Shown in pieces: positions 23,874-30,878 of a stretch of DNA of 64,000 bases. The position numbers and the translations under genes are program-made. The notes beneath the pieces were generated by a model. The model did no database searches, was not told the origin of the DNA, and worked only from the letters and a program-made list of their open reading frames with translations. Numbering within the stretch: the stretch's first letter is position 1; every line of letters begins with the position of its first letter. Source of the DNA: Oenococcus kitaharae DSM 17330 (GTDB lineage Bacteria; Bacillota; Bacilli; Lactobacillales; Lactobacillaceae); assembly GCF_000241055.1 (NCBI RefSeq), contig NZ_CM001398.1, forward strand, positions 1,475,163 to 1,539,162. The letters run 5' to 3'.

Positions 23874-24428
23874 TTACCTATCTTTTTTATTTTCTGGTTC
23901 ATCCGGGAAGAAGTCACCAAGGCTTTGCGTCTGCGGCCCCTGAACATCTTGTTCGGGTGCTACATAGTTTTCATCGCTGATTATCTGCCAGCCATCCCCA
24001 GAAAGTGGGTTATCCGCCGTCTCTTCAGGTGTATATGCTGTCATTGGCAAATCAGTGATAATGTTTTCCAAAATAATGGCATCAAGATCAATCTGATTCT
24101 TCTCAACAAGAAATACCTGCTCGCTATGGTCAAAGCTGTCCAAGGTTTCCTCGTCCTGTACATACAATTCATTGACTGGAATTTCAAACTGATATTGAAC
24201 CGGCTTAAAACTTCGGGCAGAAGGCAGAATTGCTGTCCCCTTCAAGAGCAGATCCAACTTGATTTGGTCATTCTTCCCATAACTAATTTCACCGGTCACA
24301 TGAACTGGCATTAAATCCAGCAGACGGTCAGAAAAATTTTCTTTGGCAGGCGCTGATAAATCAACCTGTTCATCAATGACCAAGGGGCTTTGACGATATT
24401 TTTGCAATTGTTGAACTAAAAATTTCAT
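23874..24428 (-). CDS. DUF177 (YceD) family protein
   Basis: A 184-residue DUF177 protein. The family core is visible in VHVTGEISYGKNDQIKLDLLLKGTAILPSARS (positions about 42-73) and in the acidic DLDAIILENIITDLPM (near 113-128). YceD/DUF177 proteins are linked to 23S rRNA maturation and to ribosomal protein L32; in most Firmicutes rpmF follows directly, but here yidC follows instead. The tail (about 140-184) is acidic and low in complexity. It overlaps the tmcAL stop by 4 bases (ATGA) and so is coupled to the ribosome-assembly cluster upstream. Confidence 0.85.
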   Translation of the reverse strand: MKFLVQQLQKYRQSPLVIDEQVDLSAPAKENFSDRLLDLMPVHVTGEISYGKNDQIKLDLLLKGTAILPSARSFKPVQYQFEIPVNELYVQDEETLDSFDHSEQVFLVEKNQIDLDAIILENIITDLPMTAYTPEETADNPLSGDGWQIISDENYVAPEQDVQGPQTQSLGDFFPDEPENKKDR

Positions 24429-25558
24429 TTTTGAATTGGTGTCCTTGCCACATCCTGTGCTTGTGGGATAGCCATAATCTGCTGATAAACGAGACCGGCT
24501 TTATAATCGATATTAAGTTCCTTCACGGCCCGTTTTTGATCTAAATGACTGATGGTTGGAAAGGCAAATTGCGACTTATTTTCATGAAGATAACTGCGTC
24601 CGACATCATTGAAAGCCAATAAGCGATGATAAGGATGACTCATCGCGAGATTCATTTGGTCTACTTTAATATTCATTAATATGTAAGCTAAGACGCGATG
24701 CAGACGTGCAAAAGTATACCGCTTTGACTTAATCATCGCCAGAAAACTTTGAAAATCTTTCGGATTTTGTTCCATCGCTTGTTTGAAAAGATATTCCATC
24801 CCTTCACTAACCTGGTAAATGCCACGAAGCTGACCGTAGCCATCCGTGGACAAACGATATCTGAGAAGCTGAAACAATTCAGTCTCATATTCTTTAAAAA
24901 CCAAGTTCTTCATGGGCGTGAAAGCTGATATATCGCCACCTTGACTTAAGATTTTTCGAATCGCAGTCGCAGAAGCAATTCTTTCTGTATTAGCTGTCTC
25001 GTCATGATAAGAGGCACCAACACGAGCTATTGTTTTCAAGGCCAGTCGATCTTCTAATCCTTGATTGAGAATAGCTCGTGCATAACTGAATGCTAAAATA
25101 TCATTTGCATCTTCTAGGTAGAAACCACTTTTTTCAGCTAAAGCCGTCGCAAAATTACTGGCGTAAGTCTGATTCTTCGCGTCAAATTGAACTTGTCCCT
25201 GATCATCAGGTGCCTGCCTAGCTAAAGCAATAAAATCGGTGTCACTATGCTCAGCACCGCAAACAATTGTATCTACCTGCAAATCCGCTAATAATTTGAC
25301 TGCACCATCGGCAAAAATATCTCCCGACTGCACAGCATAATAGAAAGGCAATTCAAAAACCAGATCTGCACCCGCAGTTAAGGCTGCCTGGGCGCGCTGC
25401 CATTTGTCGACAATTGCTGGCAAACCGCGCTGAACCCAGTTTCCCGACATCAGTACAATGACAATATCAGCGCCAGTCAGTTCTTTGGCATGCTGCAAAT
25501 GATACAAGTGGCCGTTATGCAAGGGATTATACTCAGTTATGAGACCGACAGACTTCAT
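24425..25558 (-). CDS. tmcAL: tRNA(Met) cytidine acetate ligase
   Basis: ATP-dependent enzyme (YlbM) that makes N4-acetylcytidine at the wobble base of elongator tRNA-Met from acetate. The 377-residue protein has the nucleotidyltransferase HxGH-type motif in GLITEYNPLHNGHLYHLQ (near residues 5-22, His-x-x-His NGH), LMSGNWVQRG (near 36-45) and ELPFYYAVQSGDIFADGAV. It overlaps yqeM by 4 bases upstream and DUF177 by 4 bases downstream. It is part of the conserved run starting at yqeG, in the same order as in other Firmicutes. Confidence 0.93.
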   Translation of the reverse strand: MKSVGLITEYNPLHNGHLYHLQHAKELTGADIVIVLMSGNWVQRGLPAIVDKWQRAQAALTAGADLVFELPFYYAVQSGDIFADGAVKLLADLQVDTIVCGAEHSDTDFIALARQAPDDQGQVQFDAKNQTYASNFATALAEKSGFYLEDANDILAFSYARAILNQGLEDRLALKTIARVGASYHDETANTERIASATAIRKILSQGGDISAFTPMKNLVFKEYETELFQLLRYRLSTDGYGQLRGIYQVSEGMEYLFKQAMEQNPKDFQSFLAMIKSKRYTFARLHRVLAYILMNIKVDQMNLAMSHPYHRLLAFNDVGRSYLHENKSQFAFPTISHLDQKRAVKELNIDYKAGLVYQQIMAIPQAQDVARTPIQK

Positions 25559-26298
25559 GCTTTCTCCGCAGAAAAAAAGGCACGTGTCGTGTCTGGTCCG
25601 ACCGGCTGCCTGCCAAAATCAGCCGAAATCTGAATATTGACAAAACCAGCCTGTTTCAACATTTGTGTGTAATCAGTCAAAGGGAATGCTTGTTCATGAT
25701 GAACCTCCCGCACCAATTTGAAAGCATCGAGGCGCTCATCATAAATGAAAAACTTCAAATCATGATCCACTGAATTCTTCTCATCACCTGGAAAACTGCT
25801 CCACATGAAAATCTTCTCGGGATCATCGTCATTATTATACATGAAATTATCATAATGAACATTAACCTGGTAAGGTGTGATCACATCAAACAAAAAGCGG
25901 CCGCCAGAACTTAAATGCCGAAATACCTGAGCCAGGGCTCTAGCAAACTGCTGCTTATTAACTAAATAGTTCAATGAATCGGCAAAACTAGTAATGAGAG
26001 GAAACTGATCAGGTATCCCCCAATCTGCCGTCATATCTGCTTGAATCAAATCCAAATGGACTTCATTTTCTATGGCGTGTTTAGAAGCAAGACCAAGCAT
26101 TTGTTCAGACAAATCGATAAGTGTCACCTGATACCCGGATTGTGATAGCAGAACTCCCAATCTGCCGGATCCACCAGCTAAATCAATCATCGGGCTGGCC
26201 GTGCTGCGTTCTTTCACAAAAGAAGCCCACTCCTCATAGAGATCAAGATCAAACAGTGAATCATAGAGATCGGCAAACGTTGAGTAATTATCAGCCAT
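25555..26298 (-). CDS. yqeM: Class I SAM-dependent methyltransferase (YqeM-like)
   Basis: A 247-residue Rossmann-fold methyltransferase. Motif I is PMIDLAGGSGRLGVLLSQSG (near residues 36-55, G-G-S-G core), followed by the acidic VTLIDLS, QADMTADW and the FDVITPY region. YqeM is present in the yqeK-rsfS-yqeM-ylbM cluster of many Firmicutes, but its substrate is not established. It overlaps tmcAL by 4 bases and is 5 bases after rsfS, so all three are one transcript. No membrane segments or signal peptide. Naming rests on gene order together with length and fold. Confidence 0.88.
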   Translation of the reverse strand: MADNYSTFADLYDSLFDLDLYEEWASFVKERSTASPMIDLAGGSGRLGVLLSQSGYQVTLIDLSEQMLGLASKHAIENEVHLDLIQADMTADWGIPDQFPLITSFADSLNYLVNKQQFARALAQVFRHLSSGGRFLFDVITPYQVNVHYDNFMYNNDDDPEKIFMWSSFPGDEKNSVDHDLKFFIYDERLDAFKLVREVHHEQAFPLTDYTQMLKQAGFVNIQISADFGRQPVGPDTTRAFFSAEKA

Positions 26299-26303
26299 GG
26301 GAA

Positions 26304-26666
26304 TTAAAACTCAACCGTCACCCACTTAGAAACATCAATCGTTTTTGCATCACTCCAAAGATGCTCTAATTTATAATAATCTCTCTGCTCGCTAGTGAAA
26401 AGATGCACCACGATATCGCCAAAATCAACAAGGACCCAATCGCCTTGGCTAAGGCCTTCTACCTCCAAAGGGGCACGGTCAGCCTGGCTCAGCTGATCAA
26501 TCAATTCATTCGCGATAGCTTTTACTTGGCGGTTCGTATCTGCGCTTGCGATCACAAAATAATCCGCAATGAATGAAATATTTTGAATATCTAAAGCAAC
26601 AATCCGTTCTGCTTTCTTGCTATCAATAGCGGTGACAATTCTTTCCAGTAATTCTGTGTTTGTCAA
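26304..26666 (-). CDS. rsfS: Ribosomal silencing factor RsfS
   Basis: Binds L14 of the large ribosomal subunit and blocks joining with the 30S subunit, lowering translation when nutrients are short. 120 residues with the family pattern: ALDIQNISFIADYFVIASADTNRQVKAI (near 25-52) and GDWVLVDFGDIVVHLF (near 76-91), then YYKLEHLW. It starts directly after yqeK stops (26667), so the genes are coupled. Neighbours YqeH, YhbY and TmcAL also act on ribosomes or tRNA. Confident by sequence and context. Confidence 0.95.
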   Translation of the reverse strand: MTNTELLERIVTAIDSKKAERIVALDIQNISFIADYFVIASADTNRQVKAIANELIDQLSQADRAPLEVEGLSQGDWVLVDFGDIVVHLFTSEQRDYYKLEHLWSDAKTIDVSKWVTVEF

Positions 26667-27236
26667 TTATTTTCCTCCAACCCAATGGTTATATGCGTAA
26701 ATTGTTTTTGGATAAACTGCTTGATGATTCCGGACTAGCCGTGTCACTGAAAACTCAAGCTGCCAGGCCACACCATCATTCAATGATTGTTCGGTCACAT
26801 CACGAGCCACATCCGTATCGGCAAAGTTACGGCCCAATTCAAGGAAATCAGCCATGAACACAATTTTATCAAGTGTGGTCATTTCAACGTCCGCCGTCGT
26901 ATGGCGGCGCATTGAATTCAATAGTTCCTCATCTTCAATACCGAGTTCATCCTTAGCAAATTCAGCACCAACAACGCCATGCCAAATGGCACTATTCCAA
27001 TTTTTCAAATCCGGATCCAGGTGTTTTTTATCAATCTCAGCCAAAAAGTCATCGGCTGGACGCTCTTTAGCATAATCGTGAATCAAACCACCAATTCTAG
27101 CCTTTTCAGTATCGTAGTGATTCAGTTCTGCTAAATGAACCGCATACTCACCGGTTCGTACGACGTGTTCAAACCTTTCCCGAGACAAAGCTGCTTTTAT
27201 TTCTGGGTAAAGCTGATCATATTTTGGATAAGTCAT
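26667..27236 (-). CDS. yqeK: HD-domain diadenosine tetraphosphatase YqeK
   Basis: HD-superfamily hydrolase, about 189 residues, of the YqeK type that splits Ap4A symmetrically to two ADP. Metal ligands are visible: His of ERFEHVVRTGEYAVHLAE (near residues 20-37), the HD pair in GLIHDYAKE (near 49-57), and H of IWHGVVGAEFA (near 82-92). I start at ATG 27236, preceded by AAGGGAGG; a longer open frame to 27380 only overlaps nadD and has no family match. The ATG shares its A with the nadD stop (TAATG), so translation is coupled. Confidence 0.93.
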   Translation of the reverse strand: MTYPKYDQLYPEIKAALSRERFEHVVRTGEYAVHLAELNHYDTEKARIGGLIHDYAKERPADDFLAEIDKKHLDPDLKNWNSAIWHGVVGAEFAKDELGIEDEELLNSMRRHTTADVEMTTLDKIVFMADFLELGRNFADTDVARDVTEQSLNDGVAWQLEFSVTRLVRNHQAVYPKTIYAYNHWVGGK

Positions 27237-27889
27237 TACAAAAACCTCCCTTGGTATAAACCGTATTCGGCAATGTATGCTGCAACCACATCCGGAATCA
27301 GATAGCGGACAGATTGACGAGTGCGTAACCGAGATCTGATATCCGACGAAGAAATATTTAACCAATTCACATAAACCCAAATCGCCTGAAAATCAGAATT
27401 GCGGGCAACACCCGGCTCTTCAATTGCAACTAGATGAACTAATTTAGTCAGAGACGAGACTTGATCCCAACTCGAAATCTGCCTGATTAAATGGGCACCC
27501 ATAATCAGATAGTAATCATTTTCTGGATGGGCAGTCGTCAATTTCTTTAAAACGCTGTAGGTTGACTGTTGTCCGCCATCATGAATCGGCGTCAACTCGA
27601 TATCGAATTTAGAATTGCCACGAATAGCTAAACGAATCATCTCCGACCGTGTTGAGGGTTCAACAGCATTCTCATGTGTACCGCCAAACGGAACAGCGTC
27701 AGGCATAAAATAAACGCGATCCAAGCCTAATTGCGTACATACTTGTTCAGCAGCAATTAACTGACCATTGTGAATAGGATTGAAAGTCCCGCCGAAAATA
27801 CCAATCCGATGCTTTTCTTTAAGACGATCCAAAGAGGTCTCCGGCTGAGATAATGCTGTCATTGATGAAAAACTAGTTAGCAAGTTCAT
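27236..27889 (-). CDS. nadD: Nicotinate-nucleotide adenylyltransferase
   Basis: Adenylates nicotinate mononucleotide in NAD synthesis. The 217-residue protein has GIFGGTFNPIHNGQL (near residues 30-44) with the HxGH-type site and ISSSDIRSRLR near the C-terminus (about 179-189), the family ATP-binding signature. An N-terminal extension of about 28 residues precedes the fold and overlaps yhbY by 17 bases; the internal ATG at residue 10 is an alternative start but lacks a ribosome site. With PncB (53006) and the NadR-like protein (40656) it supports salvage from nicotinate or ribosylnicotinamide. Confidence 0.95.
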   Translation of the reverse strand: MNLLTSFSSMTALSQPETSLDRLKEKHRIGIFGGTFNPIHNGQLIAAEQVCTQLGLDRVYFMPDAVPFGGTHENAVEPSTRSEMIRLAIRGNSKFDIELTPIHDGGQQSTYSVLKKLTTAHPENDYYLIMGAHLIRQISSWDQVSSLTKLVHLVAIEEPGVARNSDFQAIWVYVNWLNISSSDIRSRLRTRQSVRYLIPDVVAAYIAEYGLYQGRFL

Positions 27890-28193
27890 TTACCTCAAGA
27901 GAAATTTTTTGATAATCCGGATTCGTGGCAGGTAAATAAAGCAGCAGTGTGTGCCCAATTTTTTGGGCAACCGTGATTTGAGAATTTTTCTGAATAAAAT
28001 TAATTGCATCATCAATATCAGAACTGCTGTTCTGCTGCAGACTGATTTTAATCAATTCCCGAACGCGCAATGCATCCAGCACCTCTCCTAGCCAAACCTT
28101 GCTTAAGCCATTTTTTCCTATACTAAAAACCGCTGGCAGTTGGTTGCCTTGTGCGCGGAGATATCTTTTTTGTTTGCCTGATAAAATTTCCAT
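27873..28193 (-). CDS. yhbY: YhbY-type CRM-domain RNA-binding protein
   Basis: A 106-residue single CRM-domain protein that associates with pre-50S ribosomal particles. Seen: LSGKQKRYLRAQGNQLPAVFSIGKNGLS (residues 4-31, with the GKNGLS loop), then VLDALRVRELIKISL and the QKIGHTLLLYLP strand (near 82-93, QxxGxxxxLYR-like). In Firmicutes it is always between yqeH and nadD, as here. It overlaps nadD by 17 bases. Length and motifs normal. Confidence 0.94.
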   Translation of the reverse strand: MEILSGKQKRYLRAQGNQLPAVFSIGKNGLSKVWLGEVLDALRVRELIKISLQQNSSSDIDDAINFIQKNSQITVAQKIGHTLLLYLPATNPDYQKISLEVNELAN

Positions 28194-28207
28194 TTCTTTT
28201 ATTCTAT

Positions 28208-29362
28208 CTAAATTTCGGCTTGGCGTACGGAAAAGGCCACACCTTTCGGCAAATGCAGGCGAATTGTCGTTGAATTACGGAAAGTCACCCACCCTAAACC
28301 AGAAATAACAACATCCTGACCGGGCAGAACTTTGATTTCCTGACTAATCCAATCCATCGCCGACTCAGTAATCGGCAGCAAAGTTTTGCCAGCTTGGAGC
28401 CTGAAGAAATCAGATGATTTTTCTGTTTTACCACGATGAAGCATCAAATTATTTTCAAAATAAGCTGTGATTGAGATATTCTGTCGATTCAAGAAATCCA
28501 TCCAGCCCAAGCTGCCAAAGAATATTGTCTGACCGGATTGCAACTGAAAAGTGCGTGCCTTGATCTCCTTATTAGGCAGCAAATACTTATAATCTTTGGG
28601 GCTGACAACGTGAGTCATTTGTGAAGCATGTATGATTCCCGGTGTATCGATAATCGCCGTTTTCTCAGTCAATGGAATGACTATCCTGTCCAGCGTCGTA
28701 CCTGGAAAACGGGATGTGGTAATTACTGATCCTTTGCCAGACAAAGCTTTAATGATCTGGTTAATCAAAGTAGACTTGCCTACATTCGTGACGCCAACTA
28801 CGTAAATTTCCGGGTAGCGATCAAGATAGTCATCAATTTCATTTAAAAGCGTTTCACCGGCGTCGCCCTTATCTGCAGACAAAACAATAGTCCGAACAGC
28901 CTGAATGCCTTGTTTACCAGCCTCTCTTTGCAGCCAGTCAGCTAATTTATGTTTTTTGACCGATTTAGGCAGAACATCAGCCTTATTGCCGACAATCACA
29001 ATGGGATTATTACCAATAAAACGTGAAATACCATTGATCATTGATCCGCTAACGTCAAACAGATCAATTAAATACAGGACAAGTGCCTTTTTATCAGCAA
29101 TTGCCGACAGAATCTTTTGAAAATGGCTGGACTCCAGTGCCACTGGCTGAATTTGATTGTAATGGCGCAGCTTAAAACAACGCTCGCATAATAAATCAAT
29201 TGGATCATCGGGCGATGTAAGTCCGGCTAAATAATCATGTAATTTACTGGCCTTGATATATCCTGCCTGGTCAGGATCTGTCGTTTGAAACAAAGAGCCG
29301 CAGCCGATACAGGTAATGCCTTCATCCAGGATCTGTTGAATTTGATCATTATTTAGGGTCAA
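28208..29362 (-). CDS. yqeH: Circularly permuted ribosome-assembly GTPase YqeH
   Basis: GTPase needed for assembly of the small ribosomal subunit. 384 residues. An N-terminal zinc finger (CIGCG and CERC, near residues 18-61) precedes a permuted G domain: G4 NKAD (near 125-128) and G5 come before G1 GVTNVGKST (near 194-202) and G3 DTPG (near 240-243). A C-terminal domain of about 120 residues follows. Start overlaps yqeG by 14 bases. It belongs to the yqeG-yqeH-yhbY-nadD-yqeK-rsfS-yqeM run typical of Firmicutes. Confidence 0.95.
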   Translation of the reverse strand: MTLNNDQIQQILDEGITCIGCGSLFQTTDPDQAGYIKASKLHDYLAGLTSPDDPIDLLCERCFKLRHYNQIQPVALESSHFQKILSAIADKKALVLYLIDLFDVSGSMINGISRFIGNNPIVIVGNKADVLPKSVKKHKLADWLQREAGKQGIQAVRTIVLSADKGDAGETLLNEIDDYLDRYPEIYVVGVTNVGKSTLINQIIKALSGKGSVITTSRFPGTTLDRIVIPLTEKTAIIDTPGIIHASQMTHVVSPKDYKYLLPNKEIKARTFQLQSGQTIFFGSLGWMDFLNRQNISITAYFENNLMLHRGKTEKSSDFFRLQAGKTLLPITESAMDWISQEIKVLPGQDVVISGLGWVTFRNSTTIRLHLPKGVAFSVRQAEI

Positions 29363-29870
29363 TTAAGTCATCCTCCCAGTGAATTTCTTTGTGGCCGGTA
29401 ATAATTTTAGCAATCTGGCGATTGATTCTAGTCGGAAGACCGTCCGTCTGCGTCAGGGGCTGGACCAAAACACTCCGTACCCCGGCTAAATTGGATGCAA
29501 TGATGTCTGTGGTAATTTGGTCGCCAACCATGATCACTTCATCTTTGGTGAGATCAAAATCACGCAATGTTTTTTTGATACCACGCGGCAAGGGTTTCCA
29601 GGACCAGGATTCAAAAGGGACTCCCAAGGCCGTCACTGCCCTTTTGACCCTAGCAGTCGAATTATTCGAAACGACGATCAAATTAATCTTGGCCTGCTGC
29701 AATTTTGCATGCCAATCAAAAAAATCCCGATCGCCTTCAGGCCGGTTCCAGGCAACGAGAGTATTATCTAAATCCGCTAAAACTGTTGTGATACCGCGTG
29801 ACTGAAGTGCTTTCGGGCTGATCCCCCAGACACGTTTGACTCGATAGGTTGGTTCAAATATCATACGCAT
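29349..29870 (-). CDS. yqeG: HAD-family phosphatase YqeG
   Basis: A 173-residue HAD-superfamily IIIA phosphatase, probably acting on phosphatidylglycerophosphate-like or other small phosphates; the substrate in this clade is not proven. Motif I is LADLDNTLVAWN (near residues 31-42), motif II VVSNNS (near 66-71), motif III with Lys in WKPLPRG (near 91-97) and motif IV MVGDQITTDI (near 114-123). First gene of the ribosome-assembly cluster. TACAAT lies 8 bases before the ATG and there is no ribosome site, so the mRNA may start at the initiation codon. A second ATG two codons in is possible. Confidence 0.92.
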   Translation of the reverse strand: MRMIFEPTYRVKRVWGISPKALQSRGITTVLADLDNTLVAWNRPEGDRDFFDWHAKLQQAKINLIVVSNNSTARVKRAVTALGVPFESWSWKPLPRGIKKTLRDFDLTKDEVIMVGDQITTDIIASNLAGVRSVLVQPLTQTDGLPTRINRQIAKIITGHKEIHWEDDLIDPK

Positions 29871-29878
29871 TAAATGTT

Positions 29879-29884
29879 ATTGTA
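29879..29884 (-). promoter_or_regulatory. -10 box of yqeG, leaderless arrangement
   Basis: Minus strand TGATACAAT forms an extended -10 (TACAAT at 29879-29884) that ends 8 bases before the first ATG (29870). No Shine-Dalgarno is present between them. Confidence 0.5.
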
Positions 29885-29915
29885 TCAATTCCCCTTCATA
29901 AGTTTGCTGCTCGTT

Positions 29916-30878
29916 TTACTTGCTATCATCATCAGTCAATAAACCATCTTTGGGATGGTAATAAGATAAATTGTCTGCACCAAATATTTTTTCTGAAAAT
30001 CCGCCAGCAGCTGTCTTACCGACAGCATCTGTAATCATTTGAATATGTGCATCCAAATCATCCAATTTCGATAAAACATAAGCCTCTAATTCTTTAGGGG
30101 ATTCCGGCGAACCAAATTCTGGCTTGTTGTGGTGGCTGATCATCAGATGCCTCAATAAAATCATATCTTCTGAAGCTAAATCAAAACCAAGTTCGGTTGC
30201 TGCCTGCACGATAATTTCATCACCGATCACAATGTGCCCCAACAGTTGTCCTTCCATTGTATATTCAGTTCCAACCGGGCCGGAAAGTTCAACTACTTTA
30301 CCAATATCATGAATCAAAGCGCCAGCTAGCAATAAGGAACGATTAATTTGTGGATATAAATCTGTGACTTTCAAAGCTAATTTAGCAATAGAAAGAGAGT
30401 GAAAGGCCAGGCCGCCGCGAAAAGCATGATGGATTTTCTTAGCTGCCGGGAATTCGTAGTAGGCATCTGCATATTTGTTTAAAATATTGCGTACAACACG
30501 ATTCCAAGTCGGGTTCGTAATTTGAAAGAGCAAATCATTGATTTGCGACTGCAATTCCTTTCGAGAAATTGGAGAACTAATTTCATAAATCGACGGATCG
30601 CTTGGTTCGCTGTCGCTGGCAAGGCGAATATCTTGGATTTTTAATTGCGGTTTGCCTTGGTATTCATCTTGAATAGCCGTGACGTAAACAACCTTCCCAG
30701 CAATATAGTTTTCGCTATCCTGTTCACTGGCATCCCAAATATTTGTCTGAATTTCACCCGAACGATCAGTTAAAGTCAAGCGGATATAGGGAGATCCCTT
30801 ACTAGTGGACCGTTTTTCGGCTGTTTTAATCAGCAGATAAATACTATAGTTGTCACCCTTTTTATGTTCATTAAGCAT
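29916..30878 (-). CDS. yhaM: 3'-5' exoribonuclease YhaM
   Basis: A 320-residue 3'-5' exonuclease with an N-terminal OB fold (about residues 10-90, with GSPYIRLTLTDRSGEIQ) and a C-terminal HD domain. The HD metal site is seen as HHAFRGGLAFHSLS (near 146-159) and LIHDIGKV (near 187-194), with SHHNK further on. It degrades RNA and single-stranded DNA. It overlaps yhaN by 8 bases and is the last gene of the run argS-pbp-ylbF-family-yhaO-yhaN-yhaM. The C-terminus is acidic (DDDSK). Normal length for the family. Confidence 0.95.
   Translation of the reverse strand: MLNEHKKGDNYSIYLLIKTAEKRSTSKGSPYIRLTLTDRSGEIQTNIWDASEQDSENYIAGKVVYVTAIQDEYQGKPQLKIQDIRLASDSEPSDPSIYEISSPISRKELQSQINDLLFQITNPTWNRVVRNILNKYADAYYEFPAAKKIHHAFRGGLAFHSLSIAKLALKVTDLYPQINRSLLLAGALIHDIGKVVELSGPVGTEYTMEGQLLGHIVIGDEIIVQAATELGFDLASEDMILLRHLMISHHNKPEFGSPESPKELEAYVLSKLDDLDAHIQMITDAVGKTAAGGFSEKIFGADNLSYYHPKDGLLTDDDSK

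Noticed and set aside
27237-27380. N-terminal extension of the YqeK frame
   Set aside because: It overlaps nadD in another frame, is Cys-rich and without family match, and a strong ribosome site precedes ATG 27236.
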